A stretch of DNA of 64,000 nt from Takakia lepidozioides (taxonomy: Eukaryota > Streptophyta > Takakiopsida > Takakiales > Takakiaceae): contig CM060731.1 in the NCBI GenBank assembly GCA_030704615.1, positions 40,734,001 to 40,798,000 of the forward strand, written 5' to 3'. The notes beneath the pieces are model-generated. The model was not told where the DNA came from. It searched no databases and saw nothing but the letters and a program-made list of their open reading frames with translations. Both the position numbers and the translations under genes were made by a program. Positions 48,640 through 60,565 of the stretch are shown one piece after another; within the stretch, counting starts at the first letter, position 1; every line of letters starts with the position of its first letter.

Positions 48640-51600
48640 ATAGAAAAACTATGCTGAAGAACAAATTGGCTCTTGACCCATTGAATTGGTAATTTCTATA
48701 AAAGATTCAATAATTGGAATTTTGATGACTCATAAAGTGGAATAGAGACTAGACTTGATTATCTTTACTTTGTTAGTTCAACTCAAATGCAAAAAATATT
48801 GTTTTCAAAGTGAAAACTAAGTTTGACCAGAGAGAAGCCACTGTAGGGCCTCTTGGGCGTTTAGGGGTTAAAATCCCACTTAGTTTAAAGGAGACGACTC
48901 TAGAACATCTAATACTTCATCGAAAATATCAATATATTTCTTATTTCTTATTTTTTCAAAAAGCAAACTTTGGGAGTTGGAACAAATTATTCTACTCAGC
49001 TCATAAAATGAGATGAATAAAACATGTAGGTCAATAAAATACATGAAATTATTAATCAATCAAATAGTGTACTAATTTGAAATTACACACCTCAACATGT
49101 ACATGTACAATTCAATTCTATGCATGTGAAATGATGGAAATAATAAAACTGGTCATGAATTAAGTTATGACTCACGATGGATTATAGCAATGCATTTGGC
49201 AAACAAGAGAGACCATAAATTTTTTACGCAATAGTTGCGCTTTGCAAGAAACACAATGCAAACAAGCCTCCACAAGCTTTGAGTGTTCTTGTGTAGCGTG
49301 TTGTCGTAGCTCCCTATTCACAATACTAATTTTGTATACAAGATATACTTCACGCACACAAAGAGAACACTACAAAGAGAACTTGATTTCCAACAGTTTC
49401 TCTCTCCATCGCCTAGGAAGATAAACCCATTGTTCCCACGCACCTATTGTCACACACATGCTATGTCGCTCTGGACCTGTGTCTTTTGTCTTCTGTGCTT
49501 ATGTGACTTGTCTGTGTCTTCCCATCCCGTTCCCCTTCCATTTCCATCTCGTCTTCTCCGCTCTTCCCCGCGCTTTCTTATTCTTGGATCAGGAAAGCGG
49601 CGCCCCCGCCCTCAACCCGCCCATAGCAGTCCTAGACACGAAGGGCACCTACAGAGACTCGAGAGAGGCAGGATTCAAATCAGATCATGCAAAAGTACGT
49701 ACCACGAACAATCTCAATTATAGTGTCTAGGATACGAATTAACCACCCACTTCAATTGAAGATCTACAATAGAAATGTTAGCATGGTTCGATTTTGGTTC
49801 AAAGACACCAGTGACTCGATAATCAAGGGTTTTTTGACAGCCAACCTTCGAAAGCAAAAAAAAGTGGCAGATTGTGAAGAAGTTCATTTCTGAACGTGAA
49901 CCAGCACTAGCTGCATTCTTATTGGCCAACTCATTTTCAAATTCTTCGTTTTTCTTAGACAGCTTCAAAAACGCGGGAGGGCGGAGTTCCGCTCTCATGC
50001 ATGCGGTGGAGGGTACATGACATCTACGAGTGGTACAAAGAGCACAAGCCATACCTTGCCAGCAAAGGAGAAAGTGGTGAAAAATCTGGTAGTCCATTAG
50101 CATCTCTTGCCATTGATGGGAGGATGCACCCTCCTCCACAATCAAGGTGAATCCAATATCTATATTGTCACATATGTTGACACTTTTTTCTGGTTGTCAT
50201 TTTGCAGCATTTGAAAGCTGACTTGAGAGGCTTTTTATAAGATGATACAGATGGAAGAGAAGGACCAGCTCGTGGGCATCATCACGCTATTTACATATGA
50301 TGTAAGTTAATGAATCAAAAGGAGGCTGTTTTTTGACGCCCAAATGAATATTGTTCTATAGTATAGATGATGGTCTTATTAACCATCATCCATGTAGAGG
50401 GTATTTATTTTGAGTTTTGTAATCATGCAAAGTTTAGAAATAGGTAATTAATGCATTTGTTGCATTATGCCTACAGGATGGGCATGTACTATTATTTCCA
50501 CAGAGGTGGATTCCATCATAAAAACCTTGTAAGAATGTGACTTTTGCAGTAATATATACATGCTATTGAGTTTTCTCGGGAAAATGTGCATTGACCATTA
50601 GTGGGAAACTTGCACAAGCCTTTGAAGTTATTTCCTCATATTTGTTGTTGATTTGCTGGCTGGCCAATACAATATCAACTCTATATCCATCTATGTGTTC
50701 TAGGTTGTTCAACCAGGCACGACCAACAATATACAAGAAGAGAAAGGTGGAGAAATCACTCGAGAACAATCATGAAGCAGTTTTATAGGTATATGTAATG
50801 CGATTAATCACTGGTGTTTATTATTGATGTTGACACAACTTACTCTTTGTAGTACTAGACTTATGCTAGATTGTGTTGCAATACATTGGGTTTTAATGTT
50901 GAATTGTTTCAAATATTTATGATATGAATGGCTAATCGAGGGCATTCAAAAGCTCTCCTTAAGCGCCAAAAAAACCTTTGCAATAGTAGCCATGGACTTG
51001 GAGACCGTGCACAGTGGACCAAAATTGGCGTAATATCATGAATTGCTTTGAATAGAATCAATAATGTTGAGAAATATTTTTCATGTTGGATTCCTAACTT
51101 CAATATCTACCTATATCAACCGTTAAATTGTCAATAAAATAAAATGTCCAAAATGTATGGACTTTTGAACACGACAACTGTGGACTGTTACCGTTCCAAA
51201 TCGAAATACATGGACTCAAAATAAGCCATTGTGCCTTTGGCTTGAAGTTTTGAGGTAAGGGGGTCGATTTAGAGAACACTCTAGATTTCAATTTAAATGA
51301 CAATATCTGTCATTTTTTACCTATGGACTAATATGAGTGTTATATATTAGTATTATAATATAAGTGTTATATGAGTACATCTTGTGTTTTGGGCTTTTTG
51401 AGGTGCCATATTTTACTGCAAATACCAAAAGTATAATCTACAATGGTTTTGGTTGTATATGGATAAATCGATGTAAATTCTAATTTTTGATGTATCAAAT
51501 CTTATTCAAATTAAAGACTAAAATTTATAGTAAAAATTATCTTTGACCTTTATTAAAAATGTTAAGTATACCATTGTCTATCATGATCATTTGAAATTAT

Positions 51601-51700
51601 TTGGGGTTGCCATTGCAACCAGTGGCATAAACATGTGAATTGGTTTGAACTATGGAGGAGCAGTTTATGGGTGCTGTGCTGCAGAAGCCTGGCAAAATTA
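48640..51700. other. AT-rich intergenic, no supported gene
   Basis: Long AT-rich stretch. A short island at 49990-50140 encodes RWRVHDIYEWYKEHKPYLAS and LASLAIDGR on the plus strand and looks more protein-like than its surroundings, but it has no ATG-anchored length or known domain. No terminal repeats were found. Confidence 0.35.
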
Positions 51701-51759
51701 GATCTCACTTTTAATAGACTTTGCCTCATTTTCCAATAAATTTGATGGTTTAGTGGAAC

Positions 51760-52165
51760 ATGAGTAATGGTTCAACCGCACTCTTAAAAGGCCAAACATC
51801 CACTTCCAATACATCATGATTAACTAAAAAATCCCTAGATCTCTTAAAGATCCTATAAGAGATGCTTATGTTCTCTAAACAATCACATTAGTGGAACCGA
51901 AACATGAGTTACTAATGTATGATTTTTTGGTCAAACAGCACCCTTGGAAGGCCAAATGCTCATTTCCTTTCTTCATCTTTTTGTTCAATGTACAATCACA
52001 CTAATGAATCTGAAAACTTTAAAAGATTTTTATTCAATATACGATTACCTAGTGAAACCGAGACAATCATAGATCCTTTGAAAGATGCTTTTAAAGATGA
52101 TTTTGTTCAATACACACTTACACTAATAGAGTTGAGACATTCCAGATTCTTTAAAGATCTTTTAA
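51760..52165. repeat. Degenerate ~60-75 bp tandem repeat, left block
   Basis: Recurring order of GTTCAATACACA, ATCACACTAGTG, AACTGAGACATTC, CAGATCCT, TAAAGATCCTTTAAAAGATG. About five diverged units are present. The same unit resumes at 52915-53165 after an interrupting segment. No coding frame is preserved. Confidence 0.7.
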
Positions 52166-52914
52166 CCCCTAAAGAACTGTCGCTTCAGGGGGCACCAGGG
52201 TCCACCTCCCCTAGATGTGAGTGGATGGAGGTGGCCCCAAGATAAAGTGAAGGGATTAAGGAGAATCACACGTGTGAATTTAAAGCGCATCAAAATATTA
52301 AAATTTCTGCTCCCTAGATTTTTTTTAAAGTCCAAATTAGGGGTTGACTTGACTACGTGGCAGACTAAATGAGGAATCTTTGAAAACAAGGGCTCAGATT
52401 TTATCAAAATTCCAAATTATTTTGACAATGCACTTGGTAATGTTAGTGTGCACTTACTTACCACAGGAGTTAGAAAAAACAATATCATGTCATGGCTCTA
52501 CTTGGGTAAGAAGCCAATCCGTATTATTTTACCCACCAGATTTCACATACAAAGCACCCCCCCTTAATTTTTGGAAAATTCACCAGATTTTTGGTTTGAG
52601 GGTTTGGGATGTAGCACTACACTAGAATATAGCACTTTTTTTCCCAGAAACTTTTTGCAACATTGATTTTTTTCTTGGTCAAACATCAAGTTTTGGTGTC
52701 ATTTTCCTAAAAATGCACCATTTTCAATTGTTATAATCTCCCAAACAAAATAGTGGAATCTCCCCAAATTTGGGGTGCATGTGCATCTGGTAGGTAGGTA
52801 TGACTTTGTACGGTTCATCCATGTGGATGAAGGGGGGTAGGGAGCTAGAGGCTTACGTGTGAAGGTGGGGCCAGTTTTGTCCCAAAATCCAAAAAGAGGT
52901 CTAGTCCTTGAAGG
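52166..52914. mobile_element. Segment inserted in the tandem repeat, class unknown
   Basis: About 750 bases of different texture separate two blocks of the same degenerate repeat. The left edge reads TTTTAACCCCTAAAGAACTG and the right edge, inverted, TTTTTAACCCTTCAAGGACT, a weak terminal inverted repeat. No coding frame exists. Confidence 0.4.
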
Positions 52915-53165
52915 GTTAAAAAATGATTTTGTTCAGTACACACATTCAAGCTAGTACAACTGAGACATTCCCAGATCCTCTAAAGATCCTTTAAAATATT
53001 CTTTGGTTCAGCACACAGTCATACTAGTGCAACTGAGACATTCACAAATCATCCAAAGATTTTTTAAGATATGCTTTAAGAGATTTTCTTAAAAGAGATC
53101 CTCTAAAGATCCTTTAAAAGATGCTGTTGTTCAATACACAATAATTCCTAATCCTTTAAAAGATG
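52915..53165. repeat. Degenerate ~60-75 bp tandem repeat, right block
   Basis: Continuation of the 51760-52165 repeat with three to four units carrying TTCAGYACACA, ACTAGTGCAACTGAGACATTC and CTCTAAAGATCCTTTAAAA. Confidence 0.7.
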
Positions 53166-54330
53166 GCAGGCTTGTCACTCCACTTTAGTATTGAAAGAAT
53201 AGTAGGGGTGGGCAGAGCATCTCAATTTAGTAACCGTTTGAGAGAGGGGAAGAGACGGAATGCTTGATGCTACACATGAAGCGTGAAGCTGGATGATCGT
53301 TCCCATGTATAGAGTATAGAGGAGCCTACTGGCACACTGATCGTTTCTTGCATCCAGGTTGCAACTACACAGACCACATATTTTCTACGTTTTCCTCACT
53401 TACTGCAAACAGGGCTAGTGTGGAGATTTTGAAAGTTAACCGTGCATGTCAACTCCATATCCAAGGCCCTGTCCTCTAGATTTGATCATGCCAGAGGCCT
53501 CACGTCATGCAGTGGCTTAAAGAGCTTGCTTGTGGAGCTGAAAGCGGCATCCACCTATGGAATGCGCAGAGTATATAGTCTTTTCAAAATAGAGACACTA
53601 GACCCAGATTGGAAAAGAAAGACTTGTCATGCATAAGCCTGTTTAGCATCTGTGTGAATTTGCATATGTTCGGATGTTCCCTATTGTGTAGAGTCCAATG
53701 GAGCCACAGTAACTTGGCACATGAATGTGCTGAAAGCTATACTCGCACTCGTCCATAAATGACGGCTGTTGGAGTTCTGGGCACGAAGGTCTACCGTGAA
53801 GCATCAAGCTGCATTGGATTGAGGTTTTAAAAGATCCCTTACAATGGTGGGATAACCTCAATAAGGGGTGGCTTTGTTAATGTAGGAAGTGGCAATTTTG
53901 TGAGTCCGTCAACTGTGGGCTCTTCCTGTCAATATCTAAATTTCTTGTTTGTCCTGGTGTTTACGATGTACTTGGGAGGGTCTGCTTGGCAAGCAAACAA
54001 GAAGATGCATCAGAATGACAACTGAGAGCTAATGACTTCTCCAGAAAATCAACCTTGACATCATCCGAACTCTGCTTTTGCAGAATCCACTTTTTTGATG
54101 GATTCTTGTGTGGTGATGAAGATGTTCTCTCTACTAGGCACACACAGCTGGGGCTATGTTGCATTTTCTCATTAAGAGCAAGAAACCCGTCCTACTACGG
54201 TGAAGCCCTTACATTCTGGCGCGTCTGGCGCGTTCTTAGGTGTCAAAGTCAGGCTTCTTTCGAGGTGCGCAGTGACTCCACACTGTGTATGCAGCAGGTC
54301 CATGCTTTTGTAAGCTCCATTTCTCTCATC
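53166..54330. other. No supported gene
   Basis: Mixed intergenic sequence. The phrase GGAGATTTTGAAAGTT near 53421 recurs as CGAGATTTTGAAAGTT near 55660, hinting at shared transposon ancestry. No domain is recognised. Confidence 0.35.
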
Positions 54331-54636
54331 ATGAATCAACCAGGACCCACAATGACAACTGAGCACCAACAACAACTGATTCTCATGGCAGCCCAGCTGA
54401 TTCTGGTTTTGCCAGAGATTTTCCAGTCATTTCCGGGTTTGGGATTCCGCGGTAGCACTGGTTTTAACCATCCTCGGGGATTGATGGCGGTAGATGATAT
54501 AGACACAGCCTTGGGTGATGCAATGTTTCTTGCTTTGACTAGCATGAACACAGCCATTCAAGCCATATTAGCCTCGATCTCAGAAGAGGACTCGGCACTC
54601 CTGCAAGAATTAGGCGGGATGCGAGGTGGGGATTAG
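54331..54636 (+). CDS. Hypothetical protein, 101 aa, or terminal exon
   Basis: From the ATG at 54331 the frame encodes MNQPGPTMTTEHQQQLILMA, a helical stretch AQLILVLPEIFQSFPGLGF, then DDIDTALGDAMFLALTSMNT and a terminal EDSALLQELGGMRGGD. It is open upstream for another 90 codons without an ATG. The amphipathic helices look protein-like, but I recognise no family. It could be the last exon of a longer gene or part of an old element. Confidence 0.3.
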   Translation: MNQPGPTMTTEHQQQLILMAAQLILVLPEIFQSFPGLGFRGSTGFNHPRGLMAVDDIDTALGDAMFLALTSMNTAIQAILASISEEDSALLQELGGMRGGD

Positions 54637-56054
54637 GCTGCAGGTGTAGCCAAGGGTCACAAAATTCCTACTTTTAAGTGTTAGCTAGTTCGTGTTTGCT
54701 CTCTACTTCTTCCCGCTTCGTCCTCGCTTTCTCGCACATGGCAGCTTGCCCCGGGGCTCTGCTGTGCGCGCTGCGTGAGGCAGGCCCTGTATTCTACTTG
54801 CGGTGAAAGGGCGGGAGGCTTGATATCATGTAGTAGATACACGAGCCAGGCTATGGAGCGAAAATGGGTATCCAGGTTGGCAATGCTCCGGAGAGCCTTG
54901 CAAGTGATGGCTATGACGCCTCAGGCTCAGAAAGGTACAGAAAATGTAATTGTTTGTGTGTTTTGTTGTTCAGTCTCTAAACTGCTTGCCTCTGCTGCAT
55001 GTACATTATATGTCCTTGAGACATCCCTGCTTAAGTTGTTCCATATGGTGAACAAGTTCGCTTGTTATGCTTCTTCCATTCGCTGCGTGAGAGTGAAAAA
55101 GAGGTACATCAGTCGTAGCTCCAATGGTATTAGTTTTGGGAACTGCCCACCAGTGCTCGCGCATATTCCACGGAAATCCCGCTGCAAATTCCAAAGGGGC
55201 AACTATTTTGAGCTTCCTTCTTAAATTGGTGGCTAGTTAACACAGAGTTGACAGAGTGCAAAGCCATATTGCAAGTCATGGATAAAATGCAGAGACAGTT
55301 GTAATCAGTGACAGTTCCTATGATATTGGCAATCATCTACCCTTCAAGGGTGTACCCGCAGGTTCTCAACTCTCCTGGAGCCAGCAGGAGGCGTGATGTT
55401 CGGATAAACATCATGCAATGTGAATTCCAGCACTCCAGATTTAGCTTCCAATTTCACAATGTGGCTGTGATTGAACTATCTTTTACAGGGCTTTGTGCGT
55501 ACATGAGAGAGAATGCACTCATGAGACGTTGTTTGCTATAGCCTTGTGGCCGCGCCCAGTTTGGGCAGAACAAGAGTGAACAGACACTACCTTTGGGAGG
55601 AGCTCACTCCAGTAGTGGGACTCACCTTGATATAAGGGACCAGGGCTTTAGGCCCAGCCTCGAGATTTTGAAAGTTGGTTAATGGAGCTGATTTCATACA
55701 AGAACTCAAATTTAATAGAAGAAGAGTGGCCCTCACCTGCACCCGTCCCAGAAAATGCCACAAGCATACTGGGTTAGTGAGGCTGTTGGCAGGCCCTCTT
55801 GCATGCTATAGCTTTCCAAAATGGACCAGAGAGAGATTAGACAGTTCGTGGTCAAAACTGAAAACGATCACACATAGAAACAGATGGAGCGTCACAGCAT
55901 ATCAACTTACAGCCTTCTCAGGCACCATCACAGGCCCTCATAGTTTTTCAGTTCTCAGATAGCAGTATGATGACATAAAGATCATACCCCAATCCATTAC
56001 AGTTGCTTAGAGATTTCTGACTTCGTGAAAAAATAGTCAAAAGCCAGGATAGAG
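54637..56054. other. Intergenic with dispersed repeat (55505-55640)
   Basis: 55505-55640 matches 36815-36940 in the same orientation (TGAGAGAGAATGCACTCATG, GCCTTGTGGCC, GGGCAGAACAAGAG, GGAGCTCACTCC). Frames of 90-150 codons in this stretch lack domains and ATG starts. Confidence 0.45.
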
Positions 56055-56087
56055 AAATGAAATGAAATGAAATGGTACTTTATAGCG
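56055..56087 (-). mobile_element. 33 bp LINE-tail insertion with 9 bp duplication
   Basis: AAATG repeats followed by GGTACTTTATAGCG are flanked by AGGATAGAG at 56046-56054 and 56088-56096. Read on the minus strand this is the AATAAAGTACC-like end plus TTTCA tail seen at 6780-6835. It therefore looks like an extremely 5'-truncated non-LTR insertion. Confidence 0.5.
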
Positions 56088-56096
56088 AGGATAGAG

Positions 56097-56897
56097 AGAG
56101 AGCCAGAGGGATCAGGGAATTCTTGAGTGTTGTTACAAAGAACTCAGCCACATTCGAGGAAAGAGAGGCAAAGAGAGAGAGAGAGATCAAGAGAAAGCTA
56201 TAGTAGCAGTCTTCAATGAGACTCAGGTAATTAGGAGCTGCTCAAGATCTATGTTTCAGTGGTGTTTGCATGCAGGCTAAGCAATAAACAGAGGGTAGAT
56301 TTGGCGAAAATTATCTCAAATCCTTGTCAATTGTGGGGTAACAGGTCTGATGAGGTGAGGTTATCCCTATGGTTACCCAATCATTTTGTAGGATACAAAG
56401 CAATGAAATTTTTCCACGTGAGCTGTGGTTTGCTTGCAGTTGCGGCACATTGTTTGGAAGGATGTTTGTGGAGCTTTGGTGGTTGTAGCCTGGTGATCTG
56501 TGGGATGCCATGTCTGCTCATCTGCACACTTGTTGTTTTCCCAGACAAGTCCAAGAATACAAGACTATAGGCACATTTGCACAAAGAAGGTCGTTTGGAT
56601 TCAGGGTTGTTCAAACCCCCCTTGGGTGGAAGTGTCAGTTGCCAACAGACAAGGTCGAGTACAATCTGGTGTTGGTTGTATACACCGTGGAGATTCAAGC
56701 CAAGAATACAATGGGTATTGTTCTGATGGGAGGTCGGTTAGACAGATAGATATGTTCAAAGAAGGTGACCCCTTGGGTTTCTAACACTGCTAGTGTTCAG
56801 CAAGAAGCCTGGAATATTTCCTGATAATGTCTAGGAGCATTCAGATGTTTCTGAGTTCAAGGGTCAAAGATTGTAACTAACTTTTGAGTCATGCAGG
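56097..56897. other. No supported gene
   Basis: GA-rich at its start (56150-56200). Frames of 80-100 codons near 56260-56780 have no recognisable domain. Confidence 0.35.
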
Positions 56898-58639
56898 ATG
56901 GCTGTGTGGGATGCGAAACAAGTTTTTCATCAGACCAGTGGAAGAGATTGCTTTTCCACCATCCCCACTGCTTGCAAAAGGCAACCACGAGAGGGACTCC
57001 ATAAGGACTCTATGCACACTTTGAGGTCAGTGAGGACATTATGTAAGACAGGACGACTGAAAGAGGCACTGCATCATTTGAACCAACAATGCATTCAGGC
57101 AGATTCGCAGACTTACATCTCTGTCTCGCAGGAGTGCATCAACGTGAAAGGCCTTTCAGAGGGAAAGCAGGTGCATGCCCACATTATTCAAAATTGATTC
57201 AGGCCAAACATCTTGGTACTCAACAACCTTGTGAACATGTATGTCAAGTGCGGGAGTGTGGTGGATGCACGGCAAGTGTTTGACAAAATGTCTGAACGAG
57301 ATATTTTTACTTGGAACATAATGATAGCGGGATATGCCAAGCATGGGTTGGGATAGCTTTCAAAATCTATGAGCAACTGCAACGGGAAAGGGGGACACCT
57401 GACAAGTTCACCTTCGTCTGCATTCTGAATGCGTGTTCAAGCCTCGGGGCCTGGGAAAAAGCCAAAAAGGTCCATGCTGATATCATAAAAGTGGGAATTT
57501 CAAGAGGTGTCATTCTTGAGACAGCCCTTGCTAACATGTATGCCAAATGTGGGAGCATGAAGGATGCGCATAAAGTGTTTAACAAAATGGCTCAGCAAAA
57601 TGTTGTCTCCTGGAGTGCAATGATTGCAGGATATGCTCAGCAGGGGTGTGGCAGGGAGGCTTTGGAGATGTAAATGCAATGGGAAGGGGTGATACCCAAC
57701 AGGGTCACATTCATTTGTGCTCTCAATGCTTGTGGTAGCATCGGAGCTTTGGAAAAGGGTAGAGACATTCATGCTGACATAATCAAAGCTGGAACTGCGT
57801 GGGACACTATTCTGGAGACTGCACTTACTGACATGTATGCTAAATGCAGGAGCATAAAGGATGCCCGTCGAGTGTTTGACAATATGGCTAAACGAAATGT
57901 TTTATCATGGAACGCCATGATCACAGGATATGCTCAGCATGGGTTGGGTAATGAAGTTTTGGAGATCTATGGGAAAATGCATGAGGAAGGGGTGAAGCCG
58001 GACAGGTTCACATTTACTGGTGTTCTCAATGCGTGTCCTATCTTGGAGCCCTGGAAATGGGCAAGAAAATCCATGCTGACATCATAAAAGCTGGAATACC
58101 TTCAGATAAAAACCTGGAGACTGCACTTGGAGACATGTATGCCAAGTGTGGGAGCATGAAGGATGCACATGAAGTGTTCAAGAGTACAGCTGGGCGAGAT
58201 AGTCTCATGGAATGCCATGATCACAGCATATGCCTACCATGGGTGTTGTAGGGAGGCCCGGCTACTATTCAAACAAATGCAACAGGAAGGCTTAAAGCCA
58301 GATGGTGTCACTTTTATATCCCTTCTCTCTGCGTGTAGACAAGTGGGCCTAGTGGATGAAGGCCGCCACTACTTTGATTCCATGAGCCGAGATCATGGTG
58401 TAACACCTACTGCAGAGCACTTTGGGTGCATGGTAGACCTTGGTCGTGCAGGGCGGCTGGAGGAGGCAGAGAACTTGATAAACCAAACTCCAATTGACCC
58501 GGATTCTTCAGTATGGGGTGCCTTGCTTGCTGCCTGCAGAACCCATGGCAATGTGGAGGTAGCTGAACGTGCTGCCAAAGGCCTTCTCAAGCGGGGTTCA
58601 CATCCTGTGCAACTAATCTCTTGCAAGGTGAGACAATAA
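56898..58639 (+). pseudogene. PLS-class PPR protein pseudogene
   Basis: The sequence encodes an N-terminal extension and then consecutive pentatricopeptide repeats with plant PLS motifs: LVNMYVKCGSVVDARQVFDK, ALANMYAKCGSMKDAHKVFN, VSWSAMIAGYAQQGCGREAL, VLSWNAMITGYAQHGLG and VSWNAMITAYAYHGCCREA. It ends in an E-type motif (DSSVWGALLAACRTHGNVEV). Such proteins bind organellar RNA and, with DYW domains, direct C-to-U editing. It is broken by a TGA at 57195, a frame change near 57350, a TAA at 57671 and frame changes near 58036 and 58205. It stops within the E domain at 58639 with no DYW domain. The reading frame between lesions is long, so the loss looks fairly recent. Confidence 0.93.
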
Positions 58640-58917
58640 AGTAAAGATGGGGGAACCGACAAAGGATCACATGGAGCCACGTGCAAGCTGTGTTGAGATC
58701 AAATATACATTCATGTAGATGACACACAGAAAATGATCAAGTATATGTTGAGCTGCAAAGATTTCTTGAGTTATTTGTTGAACCTTGGCACATGCCTGAT
58801 ACATATGCAAGTGGAGCACAAAATAGTTTTGTTTGACACAAACTTCTTCAGTTTTGGAATTTTGTTGACAATTTTGTAGAATGCATAAGGTTGAACATGT
58901 GATTTTGGAATTTGTTG
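58640..58917. other. Boundary between two PPR relics
   Basis: The stretch lies between the plus-strand pseudogene and a minus-strand PPR relic. It has no coding signal of its own. Confidence 0.4.
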
Positions 58918-59136
58918 TCAACAAAGGTATGCATCTGGCTGTATCATCCCACCAGCCAGCTGCAGCATAGATGTTTGATAGCAGCACCTACAATGCCGCT
59001 TGCTGGTGATCCAACTTGAGTACAGCATGCTGTTATAGGCACCAAGCAAAGCCCACACTATGTGCTTGGACTGGCATATTCTGAATAAAATCCTCTGCCC
59101 TCCAAATTGCCCTGCACGGCCAAGACGGTCTGCCAT
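58918..59136 (-). pseudogene. PPR E-domain relic, opposite strand
   Basis: The minus strand encodes DRLGRAGQFGGQRILF then IVWALLGAY in one frame and [16 protein letters not shown] in another. These are the two ends of a PPR E/E+ region, separated by a frame change. The second part is close at the DNA level to the intact gene at 63509-64000 ([14 protein letters not shown]), so it is probably a fragment of a paralogue. Confidence 0.75.
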
Positions 59137-59455
59137 GCATCAAAATGCTCCAATGTAGATGTGAGAGCATGATCATGATCCTAAAATGAAAGTACAGTAT
59201 TAGCAACCGGCAACCTTATGTCACTTTGGCTGATTGTTTGATATTACTTCAACTGCACTCATGAAAACAACAGTAATAATGTAAGAATCTGAGGGTACAT
59301 TTGCTAGTTTCTGGGTAGCATGTGAGCATAAGCTTACTCACTCCGATGTGAGCATGCTCATGCAAAGCATACTAAAGGATTCTATAGACTCCTGAAATAT
59401 CCAGAGAATATGCTACAATGAAACACAAATATGGTCACACGACAAACTTACGAAA
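59137..59455. other. No supported gene
   Basis: AT-rich intergenic sequence with no recognised feature. Confidence 0.4.
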
Positions 59456-59459
59456 CGAG

Positions 59460-59690
59460 TTCAAAATTTGTGCTCTACGCAAAACTATCTTGGGGGTTCT
59501 GTTTCGTCAACAAAACTCATTGTGCTAGCATAAGCACAAATTTTGAAGTAGTTTTGCTAGTGAAATACTGCATTTTCGGTTTTTCTTTTTTTTGGTTTGT
59601 GTCATGTGAGCCCTCAGGAACTGCCATATACGTTGTCTCTCTCTCGTGAGTACAAATTTTCGAGGTAGTTTTGCTAGCGAAATATTGTTG
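59460..59690. repeat. Interspersed direct and inverted repeats
   Basis: AGCACAAATTTTGAAGTAGT plus TTTGCTAGTGAAATACTG near 59533-59571 recurs in direct orientation near 59649-59688 and in inverted form at 59461-59487 (TCAAAATTTGTGCT, CGCAAAACTA). This looks like termini of a small transposon or foldback element. Confidence 0.5.
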
Positions 59691-60104
59691 TTAATAATAA
59701 TATTATAGTTAAGATGAGGCACAAGCGATCCTTTAGAAAAGGGAAATTGAGACCTCTAAAAGAAAGTTGAGCGAGGAAGCGTGTAGCATGTCTCTTTCTC
59801 TGCTGATATCTAGCTCCTGTCGTCTTCACATGTAGCTGGCTCTGGCCATCTTTTGGCCATCGCTCTCTGATTTCATCCCCTTCTTTTTTATCCTCCCTGC
59901 ATTCCCTTACACACGCAGTAAGATCTCAGGAAGGCTATAGTGCTTAGAGCCTTTCCTCCTTTTTCCTTTCTGCCTCTCAATCTGCTGGACTCCATGGTAA
60001 GTTGGTGTCTTTTATGGCCTTCCCCTTTCTATTTAGCTCTGCAACCCTTATCATCCACTGTAGTTTCATTTCTAGTGTGACCTCTATTATTGCTTCTCGG
60101 TCAA
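59691..60104. other. No supported gene; possible copia 3' flank
   Basis: This should contain the 3' untranslated region and LTR of the minus-strand copia fragment next to it. I could not identify an LTR boundary or a second LTR. Confidence 0.3.
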
Positions 60105-60485
60105 TCAGAAGATGGAACATGATTCTTCTAGTTCACCATCTGCAACTTTTTCTTTGACAAAATGATGTCTAATCGCAATATGCTTGGTTCTGTCACGAAG
60201 AACTGGGTTTTCAGAGAGTTTAATTGCACTTTGATTGTCGACCATGATTTTCGTTGGTTCTTGTTCGTCGATTGCTTGAATTTCTCCAAACGATCTCCTC
60301 AGCCACACAGCCTCTTTTGCTCCACTCGTCATGGCCATATATTCGGCTTTTGTGGATGAAAGAGTTGTGCATGGCTGCTTTCTGCTACCCCATGTGATTG
60401 GACTCATCCCAAACAAAACAGGTAACCTGTTGTTGATTTGCGATCGTGAATGTCTCCAGCCCAGTCGGCCTTTTTCAGCCTCCAT
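60105..60485 (-). mobile_element. Ty1/copia retrotransposon fragment (RNase H)
   Basis: The minus strand encodes the copia RNase H end: ALSSTKAEYMA-like text (TTLSSTKAEYMAMTSGAKEA), VWLRRSFGEIQ, MVDNQSAIKLSENPV and RTKHIAIRHHFVKEKV. Its start (DWAGDIHDRKSTTGYLF) is in a different frame, so there is a frame change near 60410. Reverse transcriptase, integrase and LTRs are absent. The fragment is cut off near 60485, where a LINE 3' end begins. Confidence 0.9.
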
Positions 60486-60565
60486 GGTGTACTCTGTGAG
60501 GTTATTTTTTCCTCGCCAGTCTCTTAATAAAATTCTAGCCAGGGCCTTGTGAGGGCTGGATTCCT
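60486..60565 (+). repeat. LINE 3' end fragment
   Basis: GTGAGGTTATTTTTTCCT, TCTTAATAAAATTCTAGCC and AGGGCCTTG match the termini at 46500-46570 and 61365-61425. It abuts the copia fragment directly. Confidence 0.55.

Noticed and set aside
49430-50145. Overlapping plus and minus frames of 90-143 codons
   Set aside because: Only the short HDIYEWYKEHKPYLAS island looks protein-like. It is too short and unanchored to call.
54775-55224. 149-codon plus-strand frame
   Set aside because: It starts with CTG, has no ATG-anchored domain and shows no similarity I can name.
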